DNA of 5,489 nucleotides from Thermoplasmata archaeon (GTDB lineage: Archaea; Thermoplasmatota; Thermoplasmata; Thermoplasmatales; Thermoplasmataceae). Below are positions 5,300-5,489 of this stretch, piece after piece (position 1 is the first letter of the stretch; the number at the start of each line of letters is the position of its first letter). The position numbers and the translations under genes are program-made. The stretch spans positions 1 through 5,489 of the forward strand of contig JAJYVJ010000117.1 in the NCBI GenBank assembly GCA_021792045.1. The letters are read 5' to 3'. The notes under the pieces are model-generated. The model saw only the letters and a list, made by a program, of their open reading frames with translations. It was not told the DNA's origin and did not search any database.

Positions 5300-5489
5300 T
5301 CTATACAAATTATGTTTATAATCTTTTATTCTTGAATAGTGACGCACTTCTATCCTTTGTAGATATCCTGCCAGCATAGAATGAAAGAAGAAACTGCTTG
5401 GATACGGAATTTGGGAAGATCGTATTATTTGAAAAGGGACGTCATCTAATAATGAATAAAATTGCTCTTTTTTCCACCTAAACTCCTAA
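5300..5489. other. Right-edge region, no supported gene
   Basis: Apart from the surface-protein promoter I see no gene here. The minus strand has 62 codons free of stops in one frame (5485-5300, closed by TAA 5299-5297), with a single in-frame ATG about 25 codons before the end (5365). Its translation is protein-like (FRWKKEQFYSLLDDVPF near the start) but I do not recognise it. The plus strand has a 22-codon ORF at 5381-5449 with no ribosome binding site. Either could be chance or a decayed gene. Confidence 0.4.
5314..5329 (-). promoter_or_regulatory. BRE/TATA promoter of the surface-protein gene, leaderless start
   Basis: The minus strand reads ATAAAAGA-TTATAAAC: an A/G-rich BRE-like half followed by TTATAAAC (5321-5314). 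The TATA centre is 24.5 bases upstream of the GTG at 5293, the same distance as in the trehalose operon promoter. This fixes the GTG as the likely start of both transcript and protein. Confidence 0.65.

Noticed and set aside
1..5489. CRISPR arrays, tRNA, rRNA, insertion sequences
   Set aside because: No regularly spaced repeats, no tRNA cloverleaf or conserved rRNA stretch, no transposase motifs or terminal inverted repeats were seen by eye.

Overview
The window looks like archaeal chromosome, most probably from the Thermoplasmata (Thermoplasmatales-like). Three things in the sequence point there. First, it has archaeal promoters: a BRE/TATA element sits about 24-25 nt upstream of the start codons of two separate transcription units, which implies leaderless mRNAs. 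Second, it encodes a secreted, membrane-anchored protein built from 'FTExGLP ... NGTY' repeats, a type I know mainly from Thermoplasmata surface proteins. Third, the Shine-Dalgarno-like motifs are of the GGTG type. The lineage is an inference; there is no rRNA or other marker in the window.

Layout: all confident genes are on the minus strand and read from right to left. From the right edge: 5294-5489 holds the promoter of the surface-protein gene plus an unassigned open stretch. 5293-4211 encodes the 360-residue surface protein (signal/anchor segment, three beta-type repeats, C-terminal membrane anchor, 17 external N-glycosylation sequons). 4210-3722 is an AT-rich region of 489 bases without a confident gene. 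It contains a perfect 9+2+9 palindrome next to a T-rich tract, two tiny plus-strand ORFs (the second with a good Shine-Dalgarno) and a doubtful 91-codon plus-strand ORF. 3721-3395 encodes a 108-residue DUF5752-like protein with a basic Gly/Arg/Pro tail. 3359-966 is treY (maltooligosyltrehalose synthase). 964 to the left edge is the first 321 codons of treZ (maltooligosyltrehalose trehalohydrolase); the gene continues beyond the window.

How the genes work together: the small DUF5752-like gene, treY and treZ appear to form one operon read from the promoter at about 3742-3757. TreY converts the reducing-end alpha-1,4 bond of a maltodextrin into an alpha-1,1 bond, and TreZ cuts off the trehalose. 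This is the TreY/TreZ route from glycogen or maltodextrin to trehalose. The leading DUF5752-like gene is the least understood member and the best candidate for new biology. I see no CRISPR array, tRNA, rRNA, insertion sequence or clear mobile element.
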